In this document: piece by piece, positions 50,785 to 62,199 of the stretch
How positions within the stretch are numbered: position 1 is the first letter of the stretch
Layout: every line of letters starts with the position of its first letter
Source: Tamarix chinensis
Taxonomy: Eukaryota > Streptophyta > Magnoliopsida > Caryophyllales > Tamaricaceae
Direction of reading: 5' to 3'
DNA length: 64,000 nt
NCBI GenBank assembly: GCA_030549775.1
Contig: CM060177.1
Location: 93,620,736 to 93,684,735 of the forward strand
The notes under the pieces: model-generated
What the model saw: the letters and a program-made list of their open reading frames with translations, nothing else
What the model was told of the DNA's origin: nothing
Databases searched by the model: none
Position numbers and translations under genes: made by a program

Positions 50785-51710
50785 TATGGGGAAAATGTCG
50801 AGAATGGGGGATTTGCAACACCTCTATTTTTCACTACTAAAAAATTTCATTTTGAAAACCTTATGGAAGCTAGAAACTAATAAACACTTAAAAAAAATGG
50901 GGTGTTATCGCCGCATCTAACATAAGATAGATGTCAATCTCTCGTCCCATACTAGATACAGGGTTGAGAAACTAAACTGACCAAACCCAATGTAGAGTGC
51001 ATTAAAACGTGTTATATAAATAATGAAAGGAAAGCTTCCAAGTACATGACCTCAACGGACCATAATATTTAAATACGTGAGGAAAAATTAAAACAAAGTA
51101 CAAGGTTCAAATTATAGAAAATCAAAGTATAGCGTAACTCTAAACTCTAGTCCATCAAGGACCTCTCAAAGTCTCTAGATGCCCATACTCTTAGAACCCA
51201 TATCCCACACGAGGTTGGCCAAATACTAACCGTCCTCGAAAACTTGCACATGGCCCTCTACTCGTGGGAATTAGTAGGTAGCCGAGCAAATAGGCACATC
51301 AATACATTTTTTACTGAGTACGCCAAGTTACCTCCTTAGTGGAGTTACCAACACACAATATTCTAGTATAAAACACAAGTCATAGTAACATTTTCATGCA
51401 TAATTCATATAAACAGGATACATGCTTTATCATGGTCACATTAGGCATAAGAAATCCATACCATACGAGACTCATCATGCTTGACACCATAGTACTACAT
51501 CATAGATGATGGTATGCAAGGTGCAAGTAGAATGTCCAACTAATAGTAAGGCTTTATTCATCTAGGCATTCAATTTCTCCATAGGCTATTTTCTACGTCC
51601 CTAATTTTTATTAGGTCATTTATATAAGCCATTACATCTATTAACATTCTTTTTCTTTTACTATATTTTCCTCTTTAACCACATTCTTATTCCCAAATTC
51701 TCATTCAAAA

Positions 51711-51970
51711 TACTTATTCAAATTATTATCTAAATACTCGTCCAAGTCATTATCCAAATACTCATTCCAATTATTATCAAAATACTTATTCCAATTATTA
51801 TCCAAATACTCATTCCAATTATTATCACGATACTCATTCTAATCATTATCCAAATACTCATTCAAATTATTATCGAAATACTCACTCCAATTATTATCGA
51901 GAAACTCATTCCAATTATTATCCAAATAATCATTCCAATTATTAGATACTCATTATAATTATTATCGAGC
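51711..51970. repeat. 24-bp minisatellite, about 11 units
   Basis: Units of the form tactcattccaattattat plus ccaa/cgaa, head to tail without spacers, with one to four changes each and one shortened unit near 51,945. Confidence 0.93.
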
Positions 51971-52029
51971 GATGGACTATGCATCACTCTGTGGTTTCAC
52001 AAACCATATAAGTCTATCTAAACCAAAGG

Positions 52030-52125
52030 ACATAAAGGTCAGGCAGAAGCCAAGCAACCATTAATGGACATAAGTCCAAGCCAAAGCCAAGTTACCATTA
52101 ATGGACATAAAGTCCAAGCTAAAGC
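52030..52125. repeat. About 42-bp imperfect repeat (aagccaag..attaatggacataa)
   Basis: Two full units and a partial one following the minisatellite in LTR-4; ccattaatggacataa occurs twice and gtccaagc(c/t)aaagcca twice. Confidence 0.75.
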
Positions 52126-52737
52126 CAAAACCACATAGATAACCATACCCTTTAGCATCGATATCCCCTAGTACATCGTCAGTGTTTAGAGTAGGTAAGA
52201 CACTGAGATCTACTAGGATCCTGTCCAAAGGCACTAATAACGCCTAAAAGTAGACTAAACCCAAGTATCTAATCAAGGATCGAGTAACCCAAACCCATAT
52301 ACAACTTGATTTTCTTTTAATTTAAGTGATTAGTACGTTATTCTCGACATTACGTGATCATACAAGGCTCACACAATATGCAGAGTAGACATTCATATAC
52401 TTATCCCATATTAAAGCTTACCATCCCCAACCATATGTGGGATTTCTATTAATGATTATTCAATGATAACCAAATCCACTAGATTAATCCATCCAAGACA
52501 AAGTCCGTATTTCATTACCCCTTTCAAATCCATCCAATACTTATTCCAGTTTACCCATCAAGGTCTTTACAACACCCATTGAGTATGTCATGACTCATGA
52601 TCTATTTAATCCATCCATTAGGTTATTAATCCATGTCAACGGATGTACTTCACTCATTAAATAGTCATATAGCAGTGTTGGGTATAGTCTCAAAGCATAT
52701 CCAAGCAACAATATCAAAATCACAGAATCTAGCCAAA

Positions 52738-53020
52738 CCAGTCGATCGATTTGACCTAACTAGGTGATTGGTTCTACCAACCGGTCAATCAGTTTACGCC
52801 AACTAGTCAATTGGTTTAGCTCAACCAAACCCACGGTTCCCTCAAACCAGTCAATTGTTCAAAGACCAGTTGATCGGTTCTGCCAAACTAGTCGATGGGT
52901 TTAAGCAGAGAGGAAGACCAATGTCGTCACAAACCTATCAATCAATGGGTTAGGTTGACCAATCAATTATTCTAAGAATCAGTCAATCGGTTTGACCTAA
53001 CTAGTCGATCGAATTGCCCT
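52738..53020. repeat. Irregular array of a gtcgatcggtttg-type motif
   Basis: About ten degenerate copies of (a)ccagtcgatcggttt / ccagtcaattggtt at irregular spacing; a second cluster is at 54,190-54,350, both in LTR-4. Confidence 0.7.
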
Positions 53021-54949
53021 CAAACATCACAAAATAGGCATTTTTCATGCAAATCATTCTCAAAATTCCTACCACATTTAAACCAAGACATGTATTGGCA
53101 TCATACTAATAATTTTCGGCTCATAAACTATTACATGCTCCATAATTAATCAAATCAACCTAATTTCCCAAAAATTATGCATTTATCTCATGATTCATAA
53201 TTAAATCCACATGCACCAATATGAAACCAAATTCTCATACCAACTTATAGAATCGGGATTTTTAAAGATTTCACCACACACACGTTTAACCAAATCACAT
53301 TTTAGAAGTAAGAATGACTTACTTGGTGCTTTAGCAAAGTTTCCCATTTATGAGAAAAACTCAAACTAGAAAATTCTTAACGTCCAAAAACTTAAAAGCA
53401 TAAGTTAAAGCTTCAGAAATCCAATAAATAATTTTATAAATTAGAGTTCAAATTAGGAGAAAAATGACTTACCAACCTAAGAGAAAACATATAGATTTTT
53501 TATTTGTTGAAAGAGAGACCCAACTTCCTCATAAATCTAATCCTCCCTTGTTTAGAGATAAATAATAATGAGCTAGAGAAAGAGTCAGAATAGTGGAAAG
53601 ATATTGAAACCAAGTTTGCATTGGAGAGGAAAGGACACAAGGTTAGAGAGAGCTAGAATATTTTGGTGGCTGAAAGAAAAGTGAATGGAAGGGGCGATTA
53701 GGGCTATTTATAGCCAACAAATCGATACAACCATGAGGGTAGTTAGACACAGATTAAAAAACCCTAGTTTCAACCATTCAAATTTGAGTTGAACGGGCAG
53801 ATTTCGTCAAAGATATGCTAACCTTCCTTCCAAAGATGAAATGGTGATATTTGGAGAAATGTAGATCGAATTTGCCTAGAAATGTGAAACACAAGAGAGG
53901 AAATGAAGGATCAATATAGAAGGAATCTCCTAACTAAGTGAAGACAGGTTTGGAAATTGAAGCACCAATTTCTAGAGCTGGCAGAGGAAATTGAAGCCTA
54001 GAAATGCTGAGGTCACCTCTCCCTCAAATGTCCCAATTGAACCCTTGAATCTATTTGAGGCAGAAGCTCAACTGAATGAATGATAAAAAGGTTAAGAATC
54101 TTTTAAGAATAACTTGGAATGAAATTATCAAGGTTCTATTTTGGTATAAGAAGTTTTCCCCCAAAAAATGAGTTTAAAAAATGTACTTAGCTCGACAAAC
54201 CAGTCGATCGGTTTGGCATACTGGTTAAGTATTCTATTGACCAATCAATTGGCTATCCAAACCAGTCGATCAGTTAGGTTGAGAAAAAAATCTTTAGCTA
54301 AAACGATGAATCAGTTGATCAGTTCATAGAACAAGTCAATTGGTCCACCTAAAACCTCATTTCATTCCATTTCTAAAAATTATTTAAATCCAACTTTTCC
54401 TCAAACTTAATTATAGCACCAAATAAAAAATCAAAGATTATCAAATCTTAATAAATACCATAAATTCTCATTCACAACCTTGCAAAAATATGGGGTATTA
54501 TAGGATTTGGGGGGAATTTTGTGCGACAAATCCTTAGGGTTAAGGGATTTGATGACGAGGAAGATGAAATTAGACTTAGGTGTCCTTGAGGTTGGGAGCT
54601 AAATCAAAGGAATTGGTCGTGGAAGGAGGAAAAAAGGAATATGAGGAATAACTTTAGGATTAGGGTTAACGTTAGGTTTAAATTTAGGAATAAAGAATTA
54701 GGGTGTGATGAAAAAGTCTAATTATCTAGAAATAGGATTAGGTTAAATTCGGGATATTGTAAGAGTCTCTAAGGGAAGTAAAATCATACCGTAGATATGT
54801 AAAATATCAAAAAAGAATGCATTCAAAGTTGAAATTTGTATGAGCTAGGATATAACAACATCCCCTTAATCTCATCATTTTACTAAAGTATTTCTACACT
54901 AAAGAGTTTTACAATTTTTTCTTGTTAACATAAAAATTCTCTTAAAAAT

Positions 54950-55130
54950 CATGTTTTTAAAAATCAGATTGGTTATTAAATCGGTCTTACAACCAATTTA
55001 GGGGTTTACTATTCGATCACATGGTTCGAATAGATGCAAACAATGGTTTAACTAGATTATTAAATATAATAAAAATAAATAAATTTAAATTTAATAAAAT
55101 ATAACTAGTGTCCAATTAAAAATAGAAACA
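54950..55130. mobile_element. hAT terminal fragment
   Basis: catgtttttaaaaatcagat, then ttattaaatcggt and gttcgaatag, gtttaactagattattaa, parallels the sequence at 57,890 (catagttttaaaaatcagac). Both resemble plant hAT ends of the form CA.GTTTTAAAAACCGG. It is probably one end of a related, deleted copy. Confidence 0.5.
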
Positions 55131-57889
55131 ATATTATCTTACTTTAAGATAATTAACTTCAAACCTAAGTCGAATAAATCGAACCCCAAACTTGGGTCTA
55201 AGCACAAGACCACATAAGCCTTAGCGTCCTGATATGCAATTGCCATTTTTTCATATTCTTTTCCATTTCCGCAACTGTCTTACGATAATTTCATGTCTCT
55301 GTAGAATTCAATTTCATGCCATCTGTTCAGGGTGAGTTATTGATGTAATTTAGGTAGTGCTTCTAAAATAGGAAGTACACTAAAATATATCGATTGGAAT
55401 GGTTCTTTAAAAGACATCTGGTTCTTAAAATTTTAAAATTCCACCCATTCTACTCATTTTTATCGGTTTGTATGCGTAACTAGTTAGATACTAGGACCGT
55501 AGCACATTGACTCTATTAAAATAATCGGTTCATCTTTTCAATCTGATATTTAAAATTATACCCAAAAACTTTCTTATCAAAACCAACCTTAAATGATATC
55601 CACTTGTTACAATTTCATTTCACCGAAACACCACTTATCAACGACAATAGGAGAGTTCGGCTCAACTAAATTCTTTTAATGTGTTCCTTGTTGGCAAAAA
55701 TGATGGAAGACAAAAGTCTGTTAATGATAAGGCCGGAATTTTCTTCATATCGTAATCAATCATTCTCTTCAGCTACCAAATAGACGGTTCATATGTGTAA
55801 CGTTTTTTGTTAGTTTGTTGCATCAGGAAAAAAAAATTCTCCTATAAAATAGTAATAGCGGCAGGTAATGCGGAAATTTAGGTTATATCTTTGTACATAT
55901 ATAGTAATATAATACCATGCACTTGAATTTCATGTCACGAGGTAGACACAAAAGTACGTGCCGGTGATATGACAATCTCACGTAAGGGAAAAAAAAATCT
56001 GATGGTACAGATACGATGAGTGTCTAATTAAACGACACACTATATGTAATATGTTTGATAAAATTAATTAAAAAATTAGTCGAAAGTTGAAATTTATTTA
56101 ATAAATAATTTTAACAAGTTTTCATTTTTTATAATTTTTTTACGTTTTTCTATCTAAATATTGTATAACGTTTTTTTAAAAAAAAGCTTTTAATCTCTTA
56201 TATATTTACCCAAACATTCTTAAGCTTGATTTTATTTATTTATTTATTTTTTATTTTTTATCTAGCTGAAATATAGTGTCAAACCCGGTAGTAGACAGAC
56301 AAAAGCTATTTTGTACCCTAGATCTTAATTAAGGACATATAGAGCTAGGTATTAGGTGAGTTATCACACAGTACCCTTAAATTTTAAGGGCCCAGTATTC
56401 TTGCAAATCAAGTTTTCATTTATTATTTATTCGCTGTCGCCTAAAATAAATCATTTGCATTTTTATGCATGACATCATCCTCGCTGCAATAGTAACACCG
56501 TTGCCATTTTGCTCACAAGGACCTTAGTTTGAGTTCCGATTGCTGCACTACTCAATCTAAAGAAGCTTATCAGATTTCATTTCACTGACCAAATTGGAAT
56601 AATTGAAACTCAAACTTATTTTTTAACCTGAAATTTAAATTTGATATAAATCCAAAACCTGAAACAACACCAACGAAATGATTGAACTTAAAATAATCTA
56701 ATTTATATTCAGACGTAATTCTAAAATTATTTTAAACGAAAGTTAAATTCTATTCACAGAAGTAATATTTTACTTCATATAAATTGTTAGGTAAACACTT
56801 AGAAACTATTTTGTTGATAAATTATATTAAAAAAAATATGATACGAAACCTATAAAATATTAAATTAAATTAAAATAGTAAAATTATGTTGATCAATTAA
56901 ATTTCATATTAAATTAGCAATGATCAAATTAGATCATAGAAATTATTATTATACAAAGTTTAATTTTAAATATAATTATCACTATTCTAAATATGATATA
57001 TATCATTATAATTGCAATAATAACATTTATATTTATAAAATTAATATAAATAAAAAATCATTATTATTACATATTTTATAATAATAAGTTGTTATTATCA
57101 TTACACATATAATGTTAATAATAGTTATTATAATAAACATACCAATAATAATAAATAATAAATTTAACTTATTTGTTATGATAAATTAATAAAAACTGAT
57201 GCCAATATGAATTATGAATTGAATTCATACAACCAACTCAATGTTTTTAGACTTAAATCAAACCCAAGCTTAAAGAAGTTCATTGGGTTTGGCCCTGACC
57301 CAACTTGAGATTCATCTAATCTGACATTTGACCCGATCCAATCCAAACTTATCCTAAATTATTATAAGAAAAATTTATCTTAAATCTAAAGCAAACTTAA
57401 CCTAACCCAAACCTAATATAATTGCATAACTAACATTATTTTAACTTGACCCAAATTTAACCTGTATAACCCATTTGCAACCTTTATTCACTTTTGATTA
57501 CTGTTTTGAAAAGCAAGGTGGAGTCTACACTATTATAATAATATATTATTTGTAGGAAAATGGTGCGCTTTGATTAAGCTTGTTATCATGCAACTTAGAC
57601 CATCAGCATCTTTAACCTCCATTTGTCTCTTACCACTTTTTCTACCACATTAAATAATTCTATAATAATATTGGTACTTTATTTCTTTTATCGTCCCCTT
57701 TTACCTTCATATTCTAGCCTCTCAATATAATAATAAATAAATAATTTTATTAACATATATTCTATACCAATTTTATTTTAATAATGTTAAACAAACATTA
57801 ATTAGCTTGAGAGCTCTTTTTATTTTTCTTCTTTCCTTTCTCCTTTCCTCGTCTGCCTTCTAAATTTTGAGGTTCCAAGTGGCTTAAGG
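55131..57889. other. No gene seen; AT-rich DNA with transposon debris
   Basis: At 57,190-57,480 the sequence is rich in gacccaa / aacccaaacc words and ends atttgcaacc, similar in character to 45.8-46.0 kb and to degraded non-autonomous hAT elements. The rest shows neither ORFs nor repeats I can name. Confidence 0.4.
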
Positions 57890-59429
57890 CATAGTTTTAA
57901 AAATCAGACCCGTCATTAAACCGATTAAGTTATTAATTTAGTGGTTCACTGGTTGGATCAGTGCTTCGAACTTGTTAAACTAGTGGTTCAATGATTTACT
58001 CAATTGAAGTTAAATCTACCCATATTTGTTTAAAATATAATTTAACACTTAATATTATATATCATGAATCATAAAAGAATATATTTCATCATAAAGAGAT
58101 CATTACATATTCATATAAGATCATAAAATAACATAATTCCATATCAAAAGTCTCCTACATATCAAATACAGTTGCAAAATAACATAATCCAACATCAATT
58201 CTCTTATATATTCATAAACAATTTAAAATGAAACACATTAATTTAGAAGCTACAATTCAATTAACTAAAGTACATAGTTCGATCAAATAACTACTCATCC
58301 AATCCTATAGATAATCCATATCATCTTCAATGTTAGAAAATATAGGAATGCAATTTTTATGCAAGTGATTATCTTAATCATCATCTTCACTCTCCCCATC
58401 AAATTCAAGCAGAAGGCTCATTTATGAGAATTCAAGAGCTAATAGCATAAAACTGTTTAAAATTAATTGGGTCATCGATTCCTACACAAAAGAAAACAAA
58501 ATTAGACAAGCTTGGTAATATTATCATATAAAATAAATAACTTTATACATGATTTACAATAGTAATACGACAACAAATTAAATTCATACATTTGTTGCAA
58601 TCTCAAGTTAGAGTGTACCATGACTAAATCATTGAGTCTTTTGTACTCAAGTCTATTCCTTTTCTTCGAATGAATATACTCAAATATGCTCCAATTTCTT
58701 TCACAACCTGAAGCATTAAAAGTCTAGCTTAAAACATGAATGACAAGATTTTGTATATTTGGAGCACCACATCCATACAATGCCCACCATTCATCTACAA
58801 AATAAATATAACAATTTACCAAACAAACTAAAAAAAATGTTATTAGATGTAAAATATTGATAATACTTTAAAATAATTAACAAAATCATACCTAGAGCAA
58901 AAACACAACGATCTTGTAAATTAGGCCATCTTAAAAAATCACCTTTTTCTTTTCTAAAATAACTCATTTCCATCATTAACTTTGACCTCAATGTAAAATT
59001 TCCACTTGCATATCTCTCAATGACATCAATAATAGAAGACACAATATTTTGATATTGAGAAATTTTAGATGAGTACTAGAAATGAGGATTAAATGAATAA
59101 CCAATTACATGTAAGTTCCTTGAGAGTTGATTATCCCAATAAGAAGAAATAAGTTGAAGATAAGGCTCCACCTTTTTCTTTTTCCTATGAAATCTAGCAA
59201 TCATATCATCTCTAGCCTTGTGAAAGGCTTGATAATCTTATATGGTTTCTCTCTACTATCCACCAATCATAAAACACGTACAAGAGGTTTGGTAAGTTGC
59301 ACAATTATAATACATTCTTTCTAAAATGTGCTATCCAACACATTCTCTACAAATTTCTTACCCTCCCTATCTTTAGAATAAGAACAAGATGACCACTCTC
59401 TAGACATGACCATCTCCCAAGAGTATTCT
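57890..59429 (-). mobile_element. hAT DNA transposon, 3' half, cut by LTR-5
   Basis: The left end catagttttaaaaatcagac is a hAT-type terminus. The transposase reads from right to left toward it. LTR-5 entered at 59,430, so the 5' half lies beyond the window or is lost. Confidence 0.75.
58380..59415 (-). pseudogene. hAT transposase, C-terminal half, three exons
   Basis: Cut-and-paste transposase. Minus-strand reading gives KFVENVLDSTF and LVDSREKP (about 59,360-59,260), then ARFHRKKKKVEPYLQLISSY (59,200-59,140), WDNQLSRNLHVIGYSFNPHF, SSIIDVIERYASGNFTLRSK and WPNLQDRCVFAL (to 58,892). A GT-AG intron (58,795-58,891, 97 bp) joins to DEWWALYGCGAPNIQNLVIH, then ASGCERNWSIFEYIHSKKRN and LNDLVMVHSNLRLQQ (58,794-58,590), which is the hAT dimerisation domain. 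A second GT-AG intron (58,482-58,589, 108 bp) joins to IDDPINFKQFY. Both introns keep the frame. Broken by at least one frameshift and several stops, including TAG in the dimerisation domain (LS-stop-TFN, likely from CAG). The N-terminal BED-finger part is absent. Confidence 0.87.
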
Positions 59430-60162
59430 TGTAACACCCCAAAATTCACTACTTTTTTTAAAAGCGGAAGCAATTAAAATAGAAATACTTAAAACCTGTG
59501 AATTATGGGCATGTTACCGCCACACTTAGTACCAGACCGGTTCTCTCCGACCGTTCCAGTACCAAGTGCTAAGGCTAAGAAAAGATTTACATTAAACTCA
59601 AAACAGCGGTTCATAAAAGAACTCAAAAGATCATACATTAAAATTAGAGTACGCATAAACGTTTATAACCCATAATAAATTAGAGGTTAGAGTGCGAAAT
59701 CAAAGAGGATAAATACTCAATACAAGGTAATAAATCAAGGAGGATAACTCCAATACAAAATAAATACTAGGAGGAAATAAAATCGCATAAAGACTAAAAT
59801 ATGGCCACAACTCTCTCGAACCTCGAGCAAAAAATGCTCAACACTCAACCCCGACTGATGTCTCGCCCACCTGCACAAGTCAGAAGGGTACGCAACTCGT
59901 GGGAATGAGTAGCACCCATGAAAGGGGTGATCAGTATGCTACGTACTGAGTAAGGTAACCGAGCACTAAGGCCGACACATAAGCACATAATCCATGCAGA
60001 TTAATAACATGGCATAATCCAACATAACAACATAAAGGTATATGAACAATTCAGGTAAAAGTACAAAGGCCCATATAATCCAGATTAATTGTTTAATTAA
60101 TCTCTTCACAGAATCTGATTCACACCATACCTTTTATCAATCCATGCGAGCATAGGAACACC

Positions 60163-60560
60163 CCACTATTATAACCGGTGGGCCGGTCACAATAGAGCAT
60201 TATGCCCTAACCACTATTATTACCGGTGGATCGGTCACAATAGAGCATCATGCCCTAACCACTATTATTACCGGTGGATCGGTCACACATAGAATACAAC
60301 CCTAACCATTATTCCTGACCGGTGGATCGGTTTGGTTCCTGCTCGCATGGTGTTCCACTGTAAGTAATTAGTATCTTTTAAGAGCTTTAACGATTCTGGT
60401 TTGTTTTTATTGAGCTCGAGTCACCCCACTATTATTACCGGTGGGCCGATCACATATAGGACCTCATGTCCTAACCACTATTATAACCGGTGGATCGGTC
60501 GCACATAGGACTACGCGTCCTAACCACTCTTCCTGACAGGTGGATCGGTTTGGACTCGGC
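60163..60560 (+). repeat. 48-bp tandem repeats with central ACCGGT palindrome
   Basis: Units begin ccactatt at 60,163, 60,211 and 60,259 (exact 48-base steps) with a diverged fourth at about 60,303; a second cluster of three lies at about 60,424-60,560. Each has taccggtgg(a/g)(t/c)cggtcaca. Degenerate counterparts occur in LTR-1 (305-520) and LTR-3 (46,670-46,820). Confidence 0.9.
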
Positions 60561-60699
60561 TCAATAATCTTCCACTTCATATGATTAGTGTCTTAAGTAT
60601 CTTATTCAAAGGCTTTCACCCTAGACATGCATAAGTCATCACACATCACAAATCATAAAATTCCACCATCATAATTACACTTAAATTACCACATACACA

Positions 60700-61400
60700 T
60701 GATAACACAAAAACCCTAATCAGCCACCACATACCTCAATTAACCACAACAAACCATAGTTAACCACTCCAAACCCTATTTAACCATAACCACCATAATT
60801 AGCCACTCCACGCCTTAGATAATCATAACAAACCACAATTATCCACTCCAACCCTAATTAATCACAACAACCCAGAGTTCATTACTCCAAACCCTAATTC
60901 AGCCTCTTCCGTACCCTCATAATGCTCCACGTACTATTTTCCGTCCAAAATAGTCCAACACCCAAATAACACTTACATTACCTTCCTTACATCCCAAATT
61001 AACTTTCCACACTTAAATTTCATACCCATGCAGACATTAGTCTCCTCATGTAAACCTTCAAACCTTTTTCATGCAAACCCTAAAATTCCACGTGAAACCC
61101 TAAATTCAACCATGCAAACCCTAATATCACATACAACCATCAATGCCACTATGTAAACCCTAATACCTCCATACAACTATAAATACCATCATACAAACCA
61201 TGATTCCGTCATACAAAACCCTAAATTCAATCCACACAAAATCAAAGATTCACCCATACCAAACCTAAATTCAAACCATATAAAACCCAAAGATTTGTCC
61301 ATACCAAACCCTACATTCAATCCATACCAACCAAATATTCATCCTTACCAAACCCTAGATTCAAGTCACATAAAATCGAAGATTCATCCTTACCTTACAA
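60700..61400 (+). repeat. Telobox-rich irregular repeat (aaaccctaa every 20-60 bases)
   Basis: aaaccct(a/aa) recurs near 61,075, 61,095, 61,115, 61,154, 61,216, 61,306 and 61,349 and more loosely from 60,711, separated by attcaa..ccatac words. It is not a telomere array. Confidence 0.75.
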
Positions 61401-62097
61401 TTGATTAGATTCTTCCACATAAAATCATAATTTAGAATCTCCCAAACAACCAATAAATTCTATTCTCCCATATAACATCATAAATTACATTCTTCCAAAT
61501 CAAACCATATATATTATATTCTCCGCATAAAAACATAAATTATATTCTTCCACATAAAACCATACATTAGATTCTTCCTTATAAATCCATAAAAGTAGGT
61601 CAACTCACTTCCCTTAGTCAAATTCTTTCCCCATCCTCCTTTTTCATCCTTTCTCTCACATAAACCACATCAACATCCTCACATGCATGTCTTACAGGAT
61701 TACAACACATATCATCATACATAAATAATACACATGCCATACAAAAACATACTTCAACTCCACGTCATATCATATACGACATAATTAATAATCATAAACA
61801 TAGAATGCATAGCATATGAATCACATAATGCATATAAGCACACAATGGCCTTAGTAAACCCTTACCTAAAATGTCATCGGTCTTGGAGCACGCTCCTACG
61901 CCTCCTTAGGGCTTTGACCAAATAATAACACACTAATAAAATAACCTTAACAAAATTCTAACTTTGCTAAAGATATAAAAAATAACAGAGATATTATAAA
62001 CCTTGATAATATAGGGTTAAAGATTTTACCCTAATGATAATAATGATACTAATATAAGAATATCAAAGATAATAAAACTAATATCAATGAGAATATA

Positions 62098-62199
<102 letters not shown>

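Larger units (their letters stand above)
50814..54502 (+). mobile_element. Family A solo LTR, copy LTR-4, nested in LTR-3
   Basis: Starts tgcaacacctctattttt and ends atggggtattata; 3,689 bp. The flanks are ggatt at 50,809-50,813 and ggatt at 54,503-54,507, an exact 5-bp duplication. Early landmarks match LTR-5: ggggtgttatcgccgcatct (compare gttaccgccacactt), gtgggaattagtagg, tttactgagtacgcc. It carries a 24-bp minisatellite and clusters of a gtcgatcggtt-type motif. No coding sequence. Confidence 0.88.
46141..54761 (+). mobile_element. Family A solo LTR, copy LTR-3, with nested insertions
   Basis: Starts tgtaacacctcaaaatatac at 46,141 and ends gggatattgta at 54,761. The flanks are agagt at 46,136-46,140 and agagt at 54,762-54,766, an exact 5-bp target duplication across 8.6 kb. 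Removing LTR-4 with its duplication, the Tat-like LTR and the MITE leaves close to 3 kb, the size of LTR-2. Family landmarks include the ccactatt...gaa units at 46,670-46,820 and a G-rich tract at 49.9-50.4 kb that continues after LTR-4 at 54.5-54.7 kb. ORFs at 49,991-50,571 are low-complexity shadows. Confidence 0.85.

Noticed and set aside
51711..51970. CRISPR-like array of 24-bp repeats
   Set aside because: The units are head to tail with no unique spacers, inside a plant LTR. It is a minisatellite.
60700..61400. Interstitial telomere
   Set aside because: The aaaccctaa words are spaced irregularly with other sequence between them; there is no run of tandem TTTAGGG.
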